Assembly: GCF_014633365.1 (NCBI RefSeq)
Contig: NC_068349.1
Location: 15,638,753-15,702,752, forward strand
Length of the DNA stretch: 64,000 bases
Direction of reading: 5' to 3'
From: Diospyros lotus
Lineage: Eukaryota; Streptophyta; Magnoliopsida; Ericales; Ebenaceae
Position 1 is the stretch's first letter. The number at the start of each line of letters is the position of its first letter. Below, one piece after another: positions 1 to 12,170 of this stretch. The notes below the pieces were generated by a model. The model saw only the letters and a program-made list of their open reading frames with translations, was not told the origin of the DNA and did no database searches. Position numbers and translations under genes: made by a program.

Positions 1-6
1 TAATAA

Positions 7-832
7 GGGGGTGTTTGGCTTACCCTTTTTTTTTCATAACTTTTAAGCTATTTAGCTTTTAAGTTAAAAGTTGGGTAGTGTTTAAGTTAATAATGTGTTT
101 AGATAAATATACTTTTAAGTTATCAATTAATAGTTATGTGTTTGATTTCAAAGAGATGATAAACTATTAAAACTTGACAAAAAGACTAAAATAGACATGG
201 TGTTGAATGATATAAAATTTTACCATTAGATGTTAATAAATTATATATAATTATTAAAAATATATTAATACAATATTATTATATGTATTATATATGTTAT
301 ATATAATAATAATATATATTATTATGTATTATATATATACATATAATATATGTATTACGTTGTTTTATATATATATATATATACACATATACATACATAC
401 ATGTAGCCAACGATAGGGGCACAGACGGAGGAGATGAAGTTGGGGATGACAGCTGGCAGGTGCCGATGGGGCAACAAACGGCCAACAACAGAGGAGAAGC
501 TGAAGCAAATGGGGGCAACAGCCGGTGGGGGCGACGGCGATGGCCGACGGTGGTGGCCGGAAGAGCTAGGACTACAGCCAGCGGAAGGTAGAGGTTGAAG
601 AAAAAGGGTACATGGTTGGAAATTAGCAAAAATGATGAGAGTAAAATGATAAATTCAAAGGTCAATGTAGCTTATATATAAGCAGCATTTTGCAAAAGCT
701 CCCCCCCACCAGCTTTTGCAAAATGCTGTGTAGTAGCTTTTAAGCTAAAAGCACCTCACTAAATTTTTCTTAATAGCTTATAAGCTGTTGATACAGCTTA
801 TAAGCGGTTAAACCGGTAAACCAAACACCCTC
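7..832. mobile_element. MITE with TAA target duplication (Harbinger-like)
   Basis: The left end reads GGGGGTGTTTGGCTTACC and the right end, reverse-complemented, reads GAGGGTGTTTGGTTTACC (16 of 18 identical). TAA lies directly outside both ends (4-6 and 833-835). The 3-bp TAA duplication and GGGTGTTTGG termini fit PIF/Harbinger-type non-autonomous elements; assignment to that superfamily is inference. It lies in an intron of the acyltransferase gene. The middle holds (TA)n, a GC-rich patch and a strong hairpin. No transposase is encoded; the open frame at 297-665 is an artefact of this composition. Confidence 0.7.
684..727. repeat. Perfect 17-bp inverted repeat, 10-nt spacer
   Basis: AGCATTTTGCAAAAGCT (684-700) and its exact reverse complement (711-727) flank a C-rich 10-nt spacer. 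It lies near the right end of the intronic MITE, so it would be transcribed in the acyltransferase pre-mRNA and could fold into a hairpin. Confidence 0.9.
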
Positions 833-1064
833 TAAGGATATATTTGTAAGATGAATCAGTCAAATGAAATAGAACTAAGAACTTCCATCCCCAACTTCCA
901 CTAACTTTTCCTTCCCCAACAGCTTATAAGCTGCACATTCCAGTGTGAAGAACTAAAATTCAAGCTCATTAGCAGAGCAGTTACTTCTATTCATGCGTTA
1001 CTGATAACAAACCAAAGGTAGAGGAAGAAAAGGATTGGCAGGTGTAAGCCTCAATAGAACTTAC

Positions 1065-4000
1065 AATGACGTAGCCAAGTGCTGACTTGTATGTTCCACG
1101 AAAGTGGTAAATGGGCTGCAGTCTTTGCCAACTCAACACCTAAAATATCAACATTCTTTGCATGGTCCCATCTTGGTTTTGGTGGAGAAGAATCTGTCCA
1201 ACCACTGAAACCCAGGCCACAAATAATAACAGCAGCTTCTGAGACTGACCAGACGAAATAATACTTCCAACGTGCTGTAAAGCCAGACATGTACTGGTAA
1301 CTCAACCGTTTCCAGAAACCCCATTCATGGTATACAGGTTCTGTAAACCGGGATAGTGGAAATTGAGGTACCAGGAATATGTACAACCCCATACAGAAAG
1401 CAGCTTGGACAAGAACTCTGAAAATTGCCCCATAAGGCAATGCTGGCAATCCTTTCTCAGATCGTGCCCAAATCTAAGAAAACGACAATCAAAGATGAGG
1501 GCCAGCTAAGGTCAGGGAGATTAGAATAATACAGTTGACTTACCCCCTTCCTTTCTGTCCACTCAAGATAATCCCTCATTTCATACACTGGTCCAGCAAA
1601 GTGACATCCACAGCAGAGGCAGTAACCAATATACTCAATTAAGGAGGGCAACTTGAGCAAATGATTTTTCTTTTGTGCCTCACGCATGTCCTCCTCCTTT
1701 AGTAAACCATCATTGTAACTCATAGCACATGAAATAATCTTCAGTACTATCACCATTAGGGCACCTATAAATTAGGAAAAGATGACATGGCATAAATCCT
1801 AGAGATTATTATGTAATTGAAACAAAAAATCTTATGAGGCAGCAACCACAAAGAAAGTCATAACGAGCAGAAAATTCAATACATTGGCATGCTTTGGATG
1901 GTACAAGTGACCCACAAACTACAGAAGGAAATTAATTTAAGCAACAAAATAAGCAAAACCAAAAAGCAATCATGTGTGCAATTCCTCTGTGGTTGATGTT
2001 GTGCGCTGAGAGTGGAAAGAAAGTGCTTCCCTTTTGATGGTTAACAAAACCATTTCATTCGGTCAAAAGCAAGTTTTTAAGTTCATTATATGGTGACTGG
2101 AAGGACAGGGGATAGTTTCTGGAATTGTGCACATGGGAGACCCTTGCCATCTTCTCTTGTTGGGTAATTCAAGAAAAATAAGTTGTCCCACCTCTTCAAG
2201 AAGTTGCTACTTGTCTGATTTAGTTTCTATTTTAGTGTTTTATCTGTTCCTTCCCAATTGCAGTTGAAGAGTCCAAGTAGTTGAGAAAGTGTCATCTTTT
2301 CTTTTGGTTGGTCAAATTTGTTTAGACGGCTTGCAACGTTCCCTACATGTAAGGTGCAAATTTCAATTTTCAAGTCTTGAAGTCACGTGTTTTCAAGAAT
2401 AAACACAAGCAGCAAGTTTCTTTTTTAAGCAATCGGTTAGAGAGTATATGATATTAACACAATCATTTGTGTGAATATTCAACATCTTTGTGGAGCAAAA
2501 CTATATTACTTTAATCTTATATATGAAACATTAGCACATATTCATCTAAATCCCCCCAACCCCATGGTGGAGATATTTTATGTTGGAATTAATGGATCTT
2601 AAATGTGTGAATTGGAAGAGTCTCCAAGTTATAAAGTGTTCTTTAATGTGGAAAAATAATCCCACATTGAAAAACGCCTTATGGTGTGCTCTAGTCACTA
2701 AAGTTTACTTTCAGGAAGCTGGAGTTGACTGTCTAAGAGAGGCTCTTGGTTAGATCGACTCTACATAATAGGCTCTCGGCTAGGTCGACTATGACTTTTC
2801 TATAGTCGACTCTAGCACACTAGGAGTCGACTATGGCTTTGATATAGTTGATTCTAGCGCACTGGGAGTCGACTATGGATGACTGGGAGTTGATTATGGA
2901 TGCGGAAAGTCGACTATGGATGATTGGGAGTTGACTCCCAATCCAATTTTTGGACAAAACGCTCCAGAAATGCATGGTCGCGAGCTCGATGACGTGGCAA
3001 GCAGACCGGCGTGGCGTTGATGTGGTGTAGGCATCCAGGAGGTGCGTGCATGGCGTGCCTCTGTGCAGTAAGGTCCCAAGTGAACACAACCGTTCATGCG
3101 GGCTGCGAATGAGTAGACACGTCCGTTCAAAGACTGTGAGTAGGCTGTGAGAAGGCGATCGTAGTAGGCAAAATCAATAGTGGAATTCTAGACTATGAGA
3201 AGGCAGAATTAGCAGCGAAATTCTAGTGATCGCGATCACCGACGATTGAGATTGAATTGTCAAAGCTTCAAACCTTGGCCTTCGACGGTTAAGGTAAAGT
3301 ACCAACTTATGCAAAATATGAGCATGACCAAGATGACAATGTTAAAGTGGATGTGTGGCCAAACAAGAAAAGATAAAATTAGAAATAAGGCTATTAATAA
3401 TAAGGTAAGAGTGGCTCCTATTGAGGATAAGATATAGGATCGATGGCATGCAAGTAGTTAGCAAAAGACCAAAACAAAAACTTGATGGGAGACACTTAGG
3501 GTTGAAGTTTATGGGCCTTAGAAACTACAATGGATACAAATGAATGGAAGCTAGAATTCATGTAGCCAACCCCATAGTGGAATAAAAGTTTGATAGTTTG
3601 TTGTTGCTCTAAAGAATTTAAATATGGAATGAGAACATTAAAATAGAGAAGAATGAAAAAAAAAATATATATATATATATGCAAGGTTTCCAACATGGTA
3701 TTCCTGAGTAACATGAAATAGAACATGCGTAACAAAGTCCAAAATCCACTATTGTAAAGAAAATGTAAGATTTCAAAGAGATTAATTTGTCTATAACTAG
3801 TTAATGAATAATTTACATTTTGAAGTTTCAGGATTCATTTAAAGACAAAAAGTATTCGTTGACTATTTGAAGTCTATATAAATTCTCAATCACCTTGTGA
3901 TCTTTATAGATGTTAGCAATCTTGGATAGTATTGGGAATGTCTTCCATAATTTATTCACAACGATGATGACAACACAACGTATTAAGTCTTTATCTCAAT

Positions 4001-7000
4001 CTAGGATCAGCTATATAAATTTTAAATTTCCATTCATTTCTATATGTTGTCTTTTCTTTATGCCCATATGCTTAATACCAAACCCAAGTGTTTCCCACCA
4101 AATTTTTTTGTCCTCATCTGTCTTTTTGCTAACTACTTATCCCATGTCATCAACTCTTCTCGTCAGAGCCTCTATTGGTGCTAGGCTCACGTGAACAAAC
4201 TATCTTAATCAGGTCTCCCACATCTTATTATAAATAATTTCATTTCTAATTTTATCTTTTTTATATGACCACACATAGACTTTACTCCCTCTACATAGTG
4301 CAATCTCTTTTTTCATGTCAACCTAAAATTAATCATCTCAAGCAGAACAAGTCAAAACCTTGGCAAACACCAAAAATATTTTCAATTGCTTTGATTAGAG
4401 TCCATCACTATTGAACCTTGTAAATAAAGAAACAAAAAAAGTAAAAAATACCACCACAAAACAATCTCTTACTTATCCATGATTAAGAATCACATAAGGT
4501 TAAAATACTCGCAAAAATGTGATTTGAAGCTTTTATTTTTTCCATAATATTCAACACTTAAGGTACAAAACCTCAAAAGTTGGTCAGTCCAAATAATTAA
4601 ATTTGCAAAATAAATTCAGGGATTTAATTTACAAAAGTGAAAAGTAAGGTATACAGAGAGTTTGAGGTGGTGATTACCAGTAGCATCAATTCCTCCTTCC
4701 TTCCAAGCATCACCACTCATGTAGTATACATGGCTACACACGCATACAAATAGTCAAGACATACAAGACATAATTTCTCATATAGTCTTTACAAATGATA
4801 AAAAGACCATATCAATTTATGATAAAACATCTACCGTGATATAACAAGGATGTCATGTGACCTTATGTGGTTCACTGACAAGAGAATGTAGACAACTTGA
4901 CAAAACCCATAATACATTGCTTATTCAAGTGCTGAACTCAACAATATGAAGAATACATGATTATCTACTATTTGATTTTGGATTGCTTACTACAAGGTTT
5001 ATATTCTTTAGCAGAGGCATTAAACCAAGTTCAGAAATCTAAATATCCATATCACTTAGTAATTCTCAAGGCTTCTTCACACATTGATTATTGGGGGTTC
5101 ATTCATAAACAATCCATAAAAACAGCTCCCAACAGTGCTCTCACATAAAGTAGGAATTTCAAGCATTCCTCTGTTTTGATACTTTTTAAGCAAACTTTTC
5201 CAAACAGGTCACATCCTAGTTATTGAACACTACCAGAATCACATAAGTCCAGCAAACCCAAATGGCACAATCAATATGACTGAATGATAAGAGTATAACT
5301 AAAGCTCATTTAAATCAACCAAAAAGCAGTATACACTTGTGATCGAAAACAAAAGAAGAGCTTGATCTGGTCAAAATGTTTTGACCATGCAAATATCAAT
5401 GCTTCCTGCAAATTGAGCCAACTTTTTCTGCCAAATAACTTAACCACCACAGTAAGAAAAAATTGTTCTGTTAAATTAGCGATGTTATTGTGTTACATAT
5501 CATAAGATGTTAACACAAAGCTTATACATAGATTATGGAAAACCCTATAGCAAGCTTTATATTTCCTATTTTGTTCATTAGAAGGTAGTAGCCAAAATTA
5601 CCTGTGTAATTAAGAGAAATTATTTCAACTACATCATTTTTTAGGCATGCTTGTTCACTAAGAGTATTTCACCATATGGGCCAATAGGCCACATTTTGCT
5701 TAAACATGTACTTGAGCATACAATCAGATCAATGTTTCTTGGACATCAATGCAGAAGCACAAAAACAATGAGCACAGTGAACGGGCCTTCTAATGCAAAC
5801 TATTTTCTGCATTCAAAAGAGGGTCGGGCCAGCAGTGTGGGTGATGAGGCAGAGTTTAACCAACTGATAGATATGTGAAATCGACTAACACCTCAGGATG
5901 AAATGCACCATTGTTGGAAAGTTGAGATGGGTCTAAATGAAGCACACAACCCAATTACCCAAGGAAGGAGATATTAGGAAGAGCTAAATTATAGGTAAAA
6001 CAAGGGTGTGTTTGATAGCATGGAAATTCCATGGAAAATGTCACATCCAAGGAATTGAATTCCATCTTTGTTGTTTGACACACTATATTTTTCATGGAAT
6101 TGAATTCCATGGTACGACTATTAAAGTATGTTTTAGCCCATTTTCCATGGAAAATTCCATCTAGGGGGGGTTGTTTTCTATGCAAGTTGGAAAATGTTTT
6201 CTTTTCCAACTAAATTCTATCAAACACATCCTAAGGCCCCGTTGATAGCATGGAAATTCCATAGAAAATGTCACATCCGATGAATTGAATTCCATCTTTC
6301 CTGTTTGACACACTACATTTTCCATGGTATTGAATTCTTTGGTACAACCATTAAAGCATGTTTTGGCCCATTTTCCATGGAAAATTTCATCGGGGGGGTT
6401 GGTTTTTGTTTACCATGCAAGTTGGAAAATATTTTCTTTTCCAACTAAATGCTATCAAACAGGGCCTAAATGATATGATATATACTTAGCAAAAATGAAA
6501 TGATAGAAAAACCAAATTTTGCAGCAGCAGATAGTCAGATACAGGCATCCAACCTTGCAATTTAAAAAATCAGCTGCTAGCTGATTACAAAATATTCATC
6601 CCAGGATTCGCACATTTTAACTGCCTAATGATATCAGTGTGATCTCTCTCCCAAAATCTATGCGAGATGGACTCTTAAAAAAAATCTAAGTACCCTTGCA
6701 AAGAAACTTATTGGGAACAGAACAAGTATCTGACGCATCTAGTATAATATTCATGCAGCAAATATATTTAAATAGAAGACCTTACCATGATATTATCACA
6801 AGACTGCCACCTCCTTTGTATCTTTCCAACATAATAACTTACATATTAAAAAAGATGTTACCATAAATATCCAATCATTATATAGAATACTTATCCCCTT
6901 AACCTTCGCTTCCCCCATCACACACACACACACACATCAAAATCTAATTATCTGGTAATTGACAGTGAGAAACTGCATAAATCCTACACTAAAGAAACCT

Positions 7001-8880
7001 AATGCACCCAAGTGATGCAACAATCATACATGCATGTATGCAATTTTAAATTAACTTCAATGTACACTATTGGATTTGGTTCCCAAGAACTACAACATAT
7101 GAAAAAAAAAAAATTATGTGCTTTGAGCAATTATATTCTTGACATACATGTAAAAGAAACACATAGACTTTCATGTTAATTTTCTTCCCCCCTTGGAGAT
7201 TTCAAGGAGGATTTCAAGGAAGAAAGACAGTCATTGGGGTTTTGAAACTTGTGATTTGCAGCTGAGCTCAACTATTTACCTTTATTTTCTTATTTGGTAA
7301 TGATTTTTTTTCAAGAAAAAATATGTAAGACATAGGAATACTTATCAGGAAGAATAAAAATGTCAGGGAACAATGTTAGAGCATCTTATTCTTTTCCTTT
7401 TCTTGTATGAGATTTTTTAGGATCAATAAACGCCGCAATATAGACATAGGAAGCAGCAGTGTAATTGGATGTTAAGATGAATCAATTGTGTATTCAATTT
7501 GTTGACTTTCTAGAAAACTAGCTTTCAAATACGACTTCCAAGTAAATACCCCATAAATAACTAATCGAACTTTCCTAGAATCACACACATTTCCACTATA
7601 TTTGAGTTGTTCCTCTTTGTTTTCCCTTTTCTTGTACAAGTTTTGTTAGTAACAGAACTGTAATATGGCCTTGGGAGGCAGGAACATATTCAGAAGTTAC
7701 AATACCTGAGTATGTGTTCAATTTGTTCTGTTTCTATAGACCTAGCTTTCTGTATGACTTTCAGTAAATGCCTCATACAATAGCTATCAGAGCTTTCCTA
7801 GAACTGCACACGTCAATAACAATGAAAGCATATTTCTCCACTGGGATAAGAAAAGGAAATGATATACACCTCTTCCTGCACAGATCCACACTAAGAATCA
7901 TCAATATGCATTCAACCCCAATTCAAGAATTAGGCAGGGATATATGGAAACAAAATTTGTTCATCAGCGTAGCTTTCAAGGACCTCATTCAACAACTACC
8001 TGAACTATTACTCAACAGTTCATGTTTGAGCTTGTTGTGTAACAGATAAATGAAAAAGAAATTTTCTTTGTTTGCATTAAAGGCAATAATAGACAAGGGA
8101 CAGTCTGCGTACGCTACGGTTACAGTATATATAACGATAAGATTTCTTAGAAAGACCTTAAGTACAATTAAACCAAAAAGAATACCTTTTAAGTACATAT
8201 ATAACACGGAGCAACTCCCATACTTACACTACCATGCAAGGTCCAATATTGAATAATAAGCAATTGCAGTAACTGCACAATGACAATTTTAGTTAATCTG
8301 CCAGAAACTATGAATCAAAAAAAGTAAAAGACTAGGATTCCACATTCGAAGGATGCGTTTGGTTCCCAAGAATTGATAAGTAGAATGATTTTCATATCCC
8401 CAGATAAACTGAATCAGCAAAGTCAAACAAGCCAAAATTTAGATCGCTTCTCATTTACCCTCACGTTGTCATCAATCAAAAGGAACACAAGAAAATTGCA
8501 AATAGAGGTCCTAAATAATAGGCAATAACGATAAATTTCAAATCGAAATGATAAAAGTCGATGAATTAGTACCAGCCAATGAGGTAAACGAATGTCAAGA
8601 AGAAGGAGATAATGCCGCATCGAGGACGAAAGAGGAGCATTGAGGCGTAGCCGAGGAGCATAAGAATGAGGAAGTGGAGGTTGGAGGAGACGCCGAAGGA
8701 GAGATAAGAAAGGAAGGCACCAGAGGCGGCAGCGTAGAGGTGTTTGGCGGGAGGGCCGCCGGGGACGAGATGCCAGATGAGGCTGACAGGCAGCGTGGCC
8801 AAGAAGCAGAAGAGGAAGCGGAGCACCGGCAATGAAACGCCGATCGCCGCCGCCAACGGTTCCATCTCCGGCACCACCAT
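1065..8880 (-). CDS. LPLAT1: Lysophospholipid acyltransferase (MBOAT), exons 1-4 of a gene running off the left edge
   Basis: Likely role: transfer of acyl groups from acyl-CoA to lysophospholipids in the ER membrane (the Lands cycle of acyl editing). Exons on the minus strand, all with GT/AG borders and matching phases: 8573-8880 (start ATG 8878-8880), 4678-4733 (56 nt), 1544-1764 and 1065-1473. Together they give about 331 residues. The protein closely follows Arabidopsis LPLAT1/LPCAT1 from memory: IGVSLPVLRFL near the start, VPGG, HVYYMSGDAWKEGGIDATG across exons 1-3, LCCGCHFAGPVYEM, LVPQFPLSRFTEPVYHEWG, then ARWKYYFVWS and NIQVSTWLRH. It is rich in hydrophobic membrane segments. Exon 4 ends one base into a codon, before a GTAAGT donor. 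The exon with the catalytic WHG histidine is not in the window. Residue 6 is a possible alternative Met start. No stops or frameshifts are seen, so the gene looks functional. Confidence 0.95.
2583..3245 (+). repeat. LTR-like fragment with AGTCGACT repeats (acyltransferase intron 2)
   Basis: The segment starts TGTTGGAATTAATGG and has the TCCCACATTGAAAA motif common near the start of plant LTRs. From 2720 to 2940 it carries repeated units around AGTCGACTATGG: five exact GTCGAC hexamers plus decayed versions. The right border and target duplication were not found, so the end is approximate. It sits in intron 2 (1765-4677). The rest of that intron outside the LINE pieces shows nothing recognisable. 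Confidence 0.4.
3246..3480 (+). pseudogene. LINE reverse transcriptase C-terminal remnant
   Basis: The translated stretch MTMLKWMCGQTRKDKIRN followed by VAPIEDKI matches the C-terminal signature of plant L1-type LINE ORF2 proteins (typically MLRWMCGHTRxDRIRN...VGVAPIEEK). The frame is open for 63 residues, then decays. Only this 3' end is present. It lies antisense in intron 2 of the acyltransferase gene. Confidence 0.65.
4080..4340 (-). pseudogene. Second LINE 3'-end remnant, opposite orientation
   Basis: The reverse complement of about 4200-4330 encodes a decayed version of the same signature (KKDKIRNEIIYNKM after a VW/MCGH-like start). It faces the plus-strand remnant at 3246, so the two form an inverted pair of LINE tails about 0.8 kb apart inside intron 2. 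No start, catalytic domain or complete frame is present. Confidence 0.45.
6004..6231. mobile_element. MITE copy 1 of a head-to-tail pair
   Basis: This 228-bp unit has ends GGGTGTGTTTGATAG and (reverse complement) GGATGTGTTTGATAG. The flanks are CAA on the left and TAA on the right. It is about 80% similar to the next unit over its whole length and lies in intron 1 (4734-8572) of the acyltransferase gene. Apart from these units and a short (CA)n at about 6918, that 3.8 kb intron shows nothing else I can name. Confidence 0.7.
6235..6466. mobile_element. MITE copy 2 of a head-to-tail pair
   Basis: This 232-bp unit is flanked by TAA on both sides (6232-6234 and 6467-6469). Its ends are GGCCCCGTTGATAGCAT and (reverse complement) GGCCCTGTTTGATAGCAT. 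It has the same orientation as copy 1 and shares its TAA. A poly-G run replaces a similar run in copy 1. The 3-bp TAA duplication suggests a Harbinger-type MITE. Confidence 0.75.
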
Positions 8881-8957
8881 TGTCGTTCTCTTCTCCCTCC
8901 CTCACTGAGAATCCAACTGCTTCTCACCGTTGGTTCCGGGAGGCATTTATAATCCGT

Positions 8958-8967
8958 CTATATATAG
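8958..8967 (-). promoter_or_regulatory. Candidate TATA box of the acyltransferase gene
   Basis: CTATATATAG lies about 78-87 nt upstream of the ATG on the minus strand. That would place transcription start near 8930 with a roughly 50-nt leader. No other strong TATA element lies nearer the start codon. Confidence 0.5.
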
Positions 8968-9604
8968 GCAGTCTTCCGAAACAATATAAAAAATGAAAAA
9001 GGAGGAAACGGTGGCCTGGTTTTGATTTACGCTTTTTGTGGTGGCGGAGCCAGAGAAGTGAGGTGGCGATGGGACAGAGTTCGGCCCGTTTGTCTCGTGC
9101 ATTCCCTCGCCATCTTTCTCACATGTCTCGTTTAATTTCCAGGTTTGTATTTGATTTTTTATTTATTAAAATATTATAAAATAAAATTATTTTTTTATAA
9201 CCCAGATATTCGAGTTTCACTCAAATAATTCTAAGGAGATCAGTTTTCCCCTCTAATTCACCCTTCAAATAAATTCAGATGCAATCACAGCTAGAGTCGA
9301 TCTTGGGTGTTTTAGGGCCAAGGCAAAATTTTTTTAAGTGTGCACTTTATATAAATTAAATAAAAAATAAAAATTATTAATTAATTAATTTTATTAAAAT
9401 TATAAGAATTTACAAAAAATAATTTGGGGCCTCATTAAAACTTTGTTTGGAGAAAACTCAATGGGACAAAACCACAAACGAAGAAAAAAGAGTACCATGT
9501 ATTATAAACATTGCATTAAAAAATAAAAACCACATATTTGAGTCTAAATGTTTCCTCCCGAATCTCCATAAGTATTTCTTGATTTGATCAATCTTCCTTT
9601 CTTC

Positions 9605-10244
9605 TAGGGGTGTCAAAAATATTCAAACACCGATAAACCGGACCAAATCGAACCGAACTATGCCTTTTGGATTGATTTTATGATTCAATGGTTAGGTTCT
9701 GGTTCTAAAAAATTAAGAACCGATATATTTGGTTTGATTACTATTTTTTTTTTTCAAATCGTGGTTCGAACCGAATCGGAATCGAAATTATACTTATATA
9801 TATTATAATTTTTTGGTATATATATATTTATATACATATGCATAAATAATATCATTTCTTAGAAAACTAGCGAGATTCATGAACTTTTTTATTTTTAGGC
9901 TTTTATGCGCTATTGCTATAATAAATGGTCAATGTAATCTCATTTGATGAGATAGTCTATGAATTATTTTGTTCTACTTTTATTTCAAGATTTGAATCAT
10001 TAATAAAGTTATGGGTTTATTTTAATTAATAAATTTGTTTGTAATTTCATATTTTGCGAAAATGTTTAGAAGATAAATGTTAATTGGATGGAACTAAAAC
10101 CGATCCGGTATAACGAATTGGTTATGATTTGGTTTTATATATGTAATGGTTCGATTACGGTTCTTATTTTTTTACAACCGTTAAAAATGGTTAGATTACT
10201 GAATTCTTATAGAATCGAACCAATTTGAACCATTGACACCCCTA
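9605..10244. mobile_element. hAT-type MITE
   Basis: The termini are TAGGGGTGTCAA and its inverse TTGACACCCCTA. The flanks form an 8-bp target duplication with one change: CTTTCTTC (9597-9604) and CTTTCATC (10245-10252). The interior has repeated AACCGAACC-like words and no coding capacity. An 8-bp duplication with TAGGGGTG ends is typical of hAT non-autonomous elements. The DNA around it (9270-9600 and 10380-10460) has loosely inverted GGCCCTAGGCC-like ends and may be an older host element; that is only a suspicion. Confidence 0.75.
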
Positions 10245-10875
10245 CTTTCATCCTCCATAATTAATCGAAACAAAAACAATCATCACGTGTATCTACAAAA
10301 TAAAAATAGCAATAAAATTTTCTTTTGACAATATTTCTTTTGTTAATTTTTTTTTTAATTTTTTATACACATACGCATAGCTTAAAAAAAATTTGTGCCC
10401 CTCTCAATTGTGGGCCCTGGGCTGGAGCCCTGGTAGCCCTAGGCCAGGGCTAACTCTGATCACAGCCTATACACACTCAGAATGAACTTTCGAAAAATGA
10501 TTACCTTCTGTTTGTCCCTTAAGGTATGACTACTTAAAAAGATAATGAATTGAATAATTAAAATTTTTCTCTCTTTTAATAAATATTCTTTGTTAATGAT
10601 TTTATTTAAGAATATATATTTGATAAATATAATAAATTATATTTAAAATTAATAATTAATGCAAGTTATAAGATATAACAAGAATTAATAAAATGAGGCA
10701 CAATATAATTTATAGTAATTTAATATTTCCATGCACACCTAGTCTACTTTTCCAAAATTTAATCACCTTTAAGATTTTACTAAATTAATTTCACTAAGAT
10801 TTTCACACTAACTCACCTTAAAAACTAAATACACACCTAAATTATAATGAGTTCTAAGCAACCACTACATTAAAG

Positions 10876-11402
10876 TTGCGTTCTCTTTACTGTTTTCAAG
10901 TCATTTTTAATTTTTAATTTTTTAAAATATTAAAAACGCGTTCTCTTTACTGTTTTTAAAAATACATTTTTGAAAACAAAAAAAAAAATTGTAAAGAAAA
11001 CTAAAAACAACAAAAAGTTGTTTTGAGTATTTTCATCCAAAACAAACTCAAAACTCAAAACATATTTATTTATTTATTTATTTATTCATATTTTATTATT
11101 GTAATGGGAAAAATATTATAAAATTCATTAACTTTAAAATGTATATATATTTTTAATAATATATTAATATTAATATTTATAATTTACTTAATAATCAAAT
11201 TTATTGAATAAAATATCATTAAAAAAATATTTTCAAATTTTCAAAGAGAACGCGGTTTCTAATTTTCTGTTTTGAAAAATAGTTTTTCAAAATGATAAAG
11301 AGAACGCGTTTTCAATTTTCTAAAACCTGACTACCAAAACAGAAAACTGAAAATAAATTCAATATTCAAAACTGAAAATTGAAAAAGCAAAGAGAACGCA
11401 GC
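10876..11402. mobile_element. Inverted-repeat element with GCGTTCTCTTT ends
   Basis: The left end reads TGCGTTCTCTTTACTG; the right end is the inverse, CAAAGAGAACGCA. Further inward copies of ACGCGTTCTCTTT and AAAGAGAACGCG make nested inverted repeats. No clear target duplication was found. It is non-coding and AT-rich. I cannot assign the superfamily. Confidence 0.6.
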
Positions 11403-12047
11403 CTAAAGTTTTCACCCTAGTTTACCTTGAAAATTAGATTTACCTAGATTTTAATGATTTTAGAAAATTTATACAATTCTCAATGATAATTTAAATATTT
11501 ACAAATAATTTATGTACACTTGGACACAAATAACCAATTAAGCACAAAAATATATAAAGTAATAATAATTAATTAAATAAATAAATTAGTGACCTTGGAG
11601 AAATTTGGAGTAGACTCGAAAATATTTTTCTCCTATTGTCTTGTGGCTCTTTGGTTGATGTGCAATAATACTTCGTGAGCTTTGTATTATTTGGATGATA
11701 GCTTGAGAGCTTTTGAGATCTTTCGGATACTTTGGATTTACAATAAAAGCACTTGATATGTCAAAAATAAGATTGGATGGGTATTTATAAGCATTTTGGA
11801 CACTTTTTTAATAGTCAAAAATCTAACCGTTATAAGTGGAAGTAGCTTAGAATTATAACTTAAAATTAATATGTGCACACATATAATTGAAGAAGCTTGT
11901 AGGTCGACTGACACGCGCGTGTAAGGGAAGGATTGGGCTGGTTGGAGGATGCGGGTTCGATCCAAGGGACATACGCGCACTAGGATAAAATGTTAGGGGC
12001 ACCAAAACGATGTCATTTTGGAGACTCAATTGTTACACATTTATTTT

Positions 12048-12170
12048 GTAATACATATGCTATGAAAATATTTTATAAATTAATATAAAAAATATTAAAA
12101 ATATTTTTAATAGAAAATAATATTTTTGGTAATACATATGCTATGAAAAAATATTTTATAAATTAATCGA
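12048..12170. repeat. AT-rich direct duplication, about 81-bp spacing
   Basis: The phrase AATACATATGCTATGAAAA occurs twice about 81 bp apart (near 12049 and 12130), with similar following sequence. Around it, 11403-13593 is AT-rich intergenic DNA with no gene. The part from about 12770 looks like the body of an LTR, with spaced CGATTACAAAC words at 12950-13080. Confidence 0.6.

Noticed and set aside
297..665. 122-codon minus-strand frame with Tyr/Ile-rich end
   Set aside because: Lies wholly in the intronic MITE and reads through (TA)n.
8423..8927. Two other long frames over acyltransferase exon 1
   Set aside because: They are shifted frames of the real exon, Arg/Ser- or Leu-rich without domain content.
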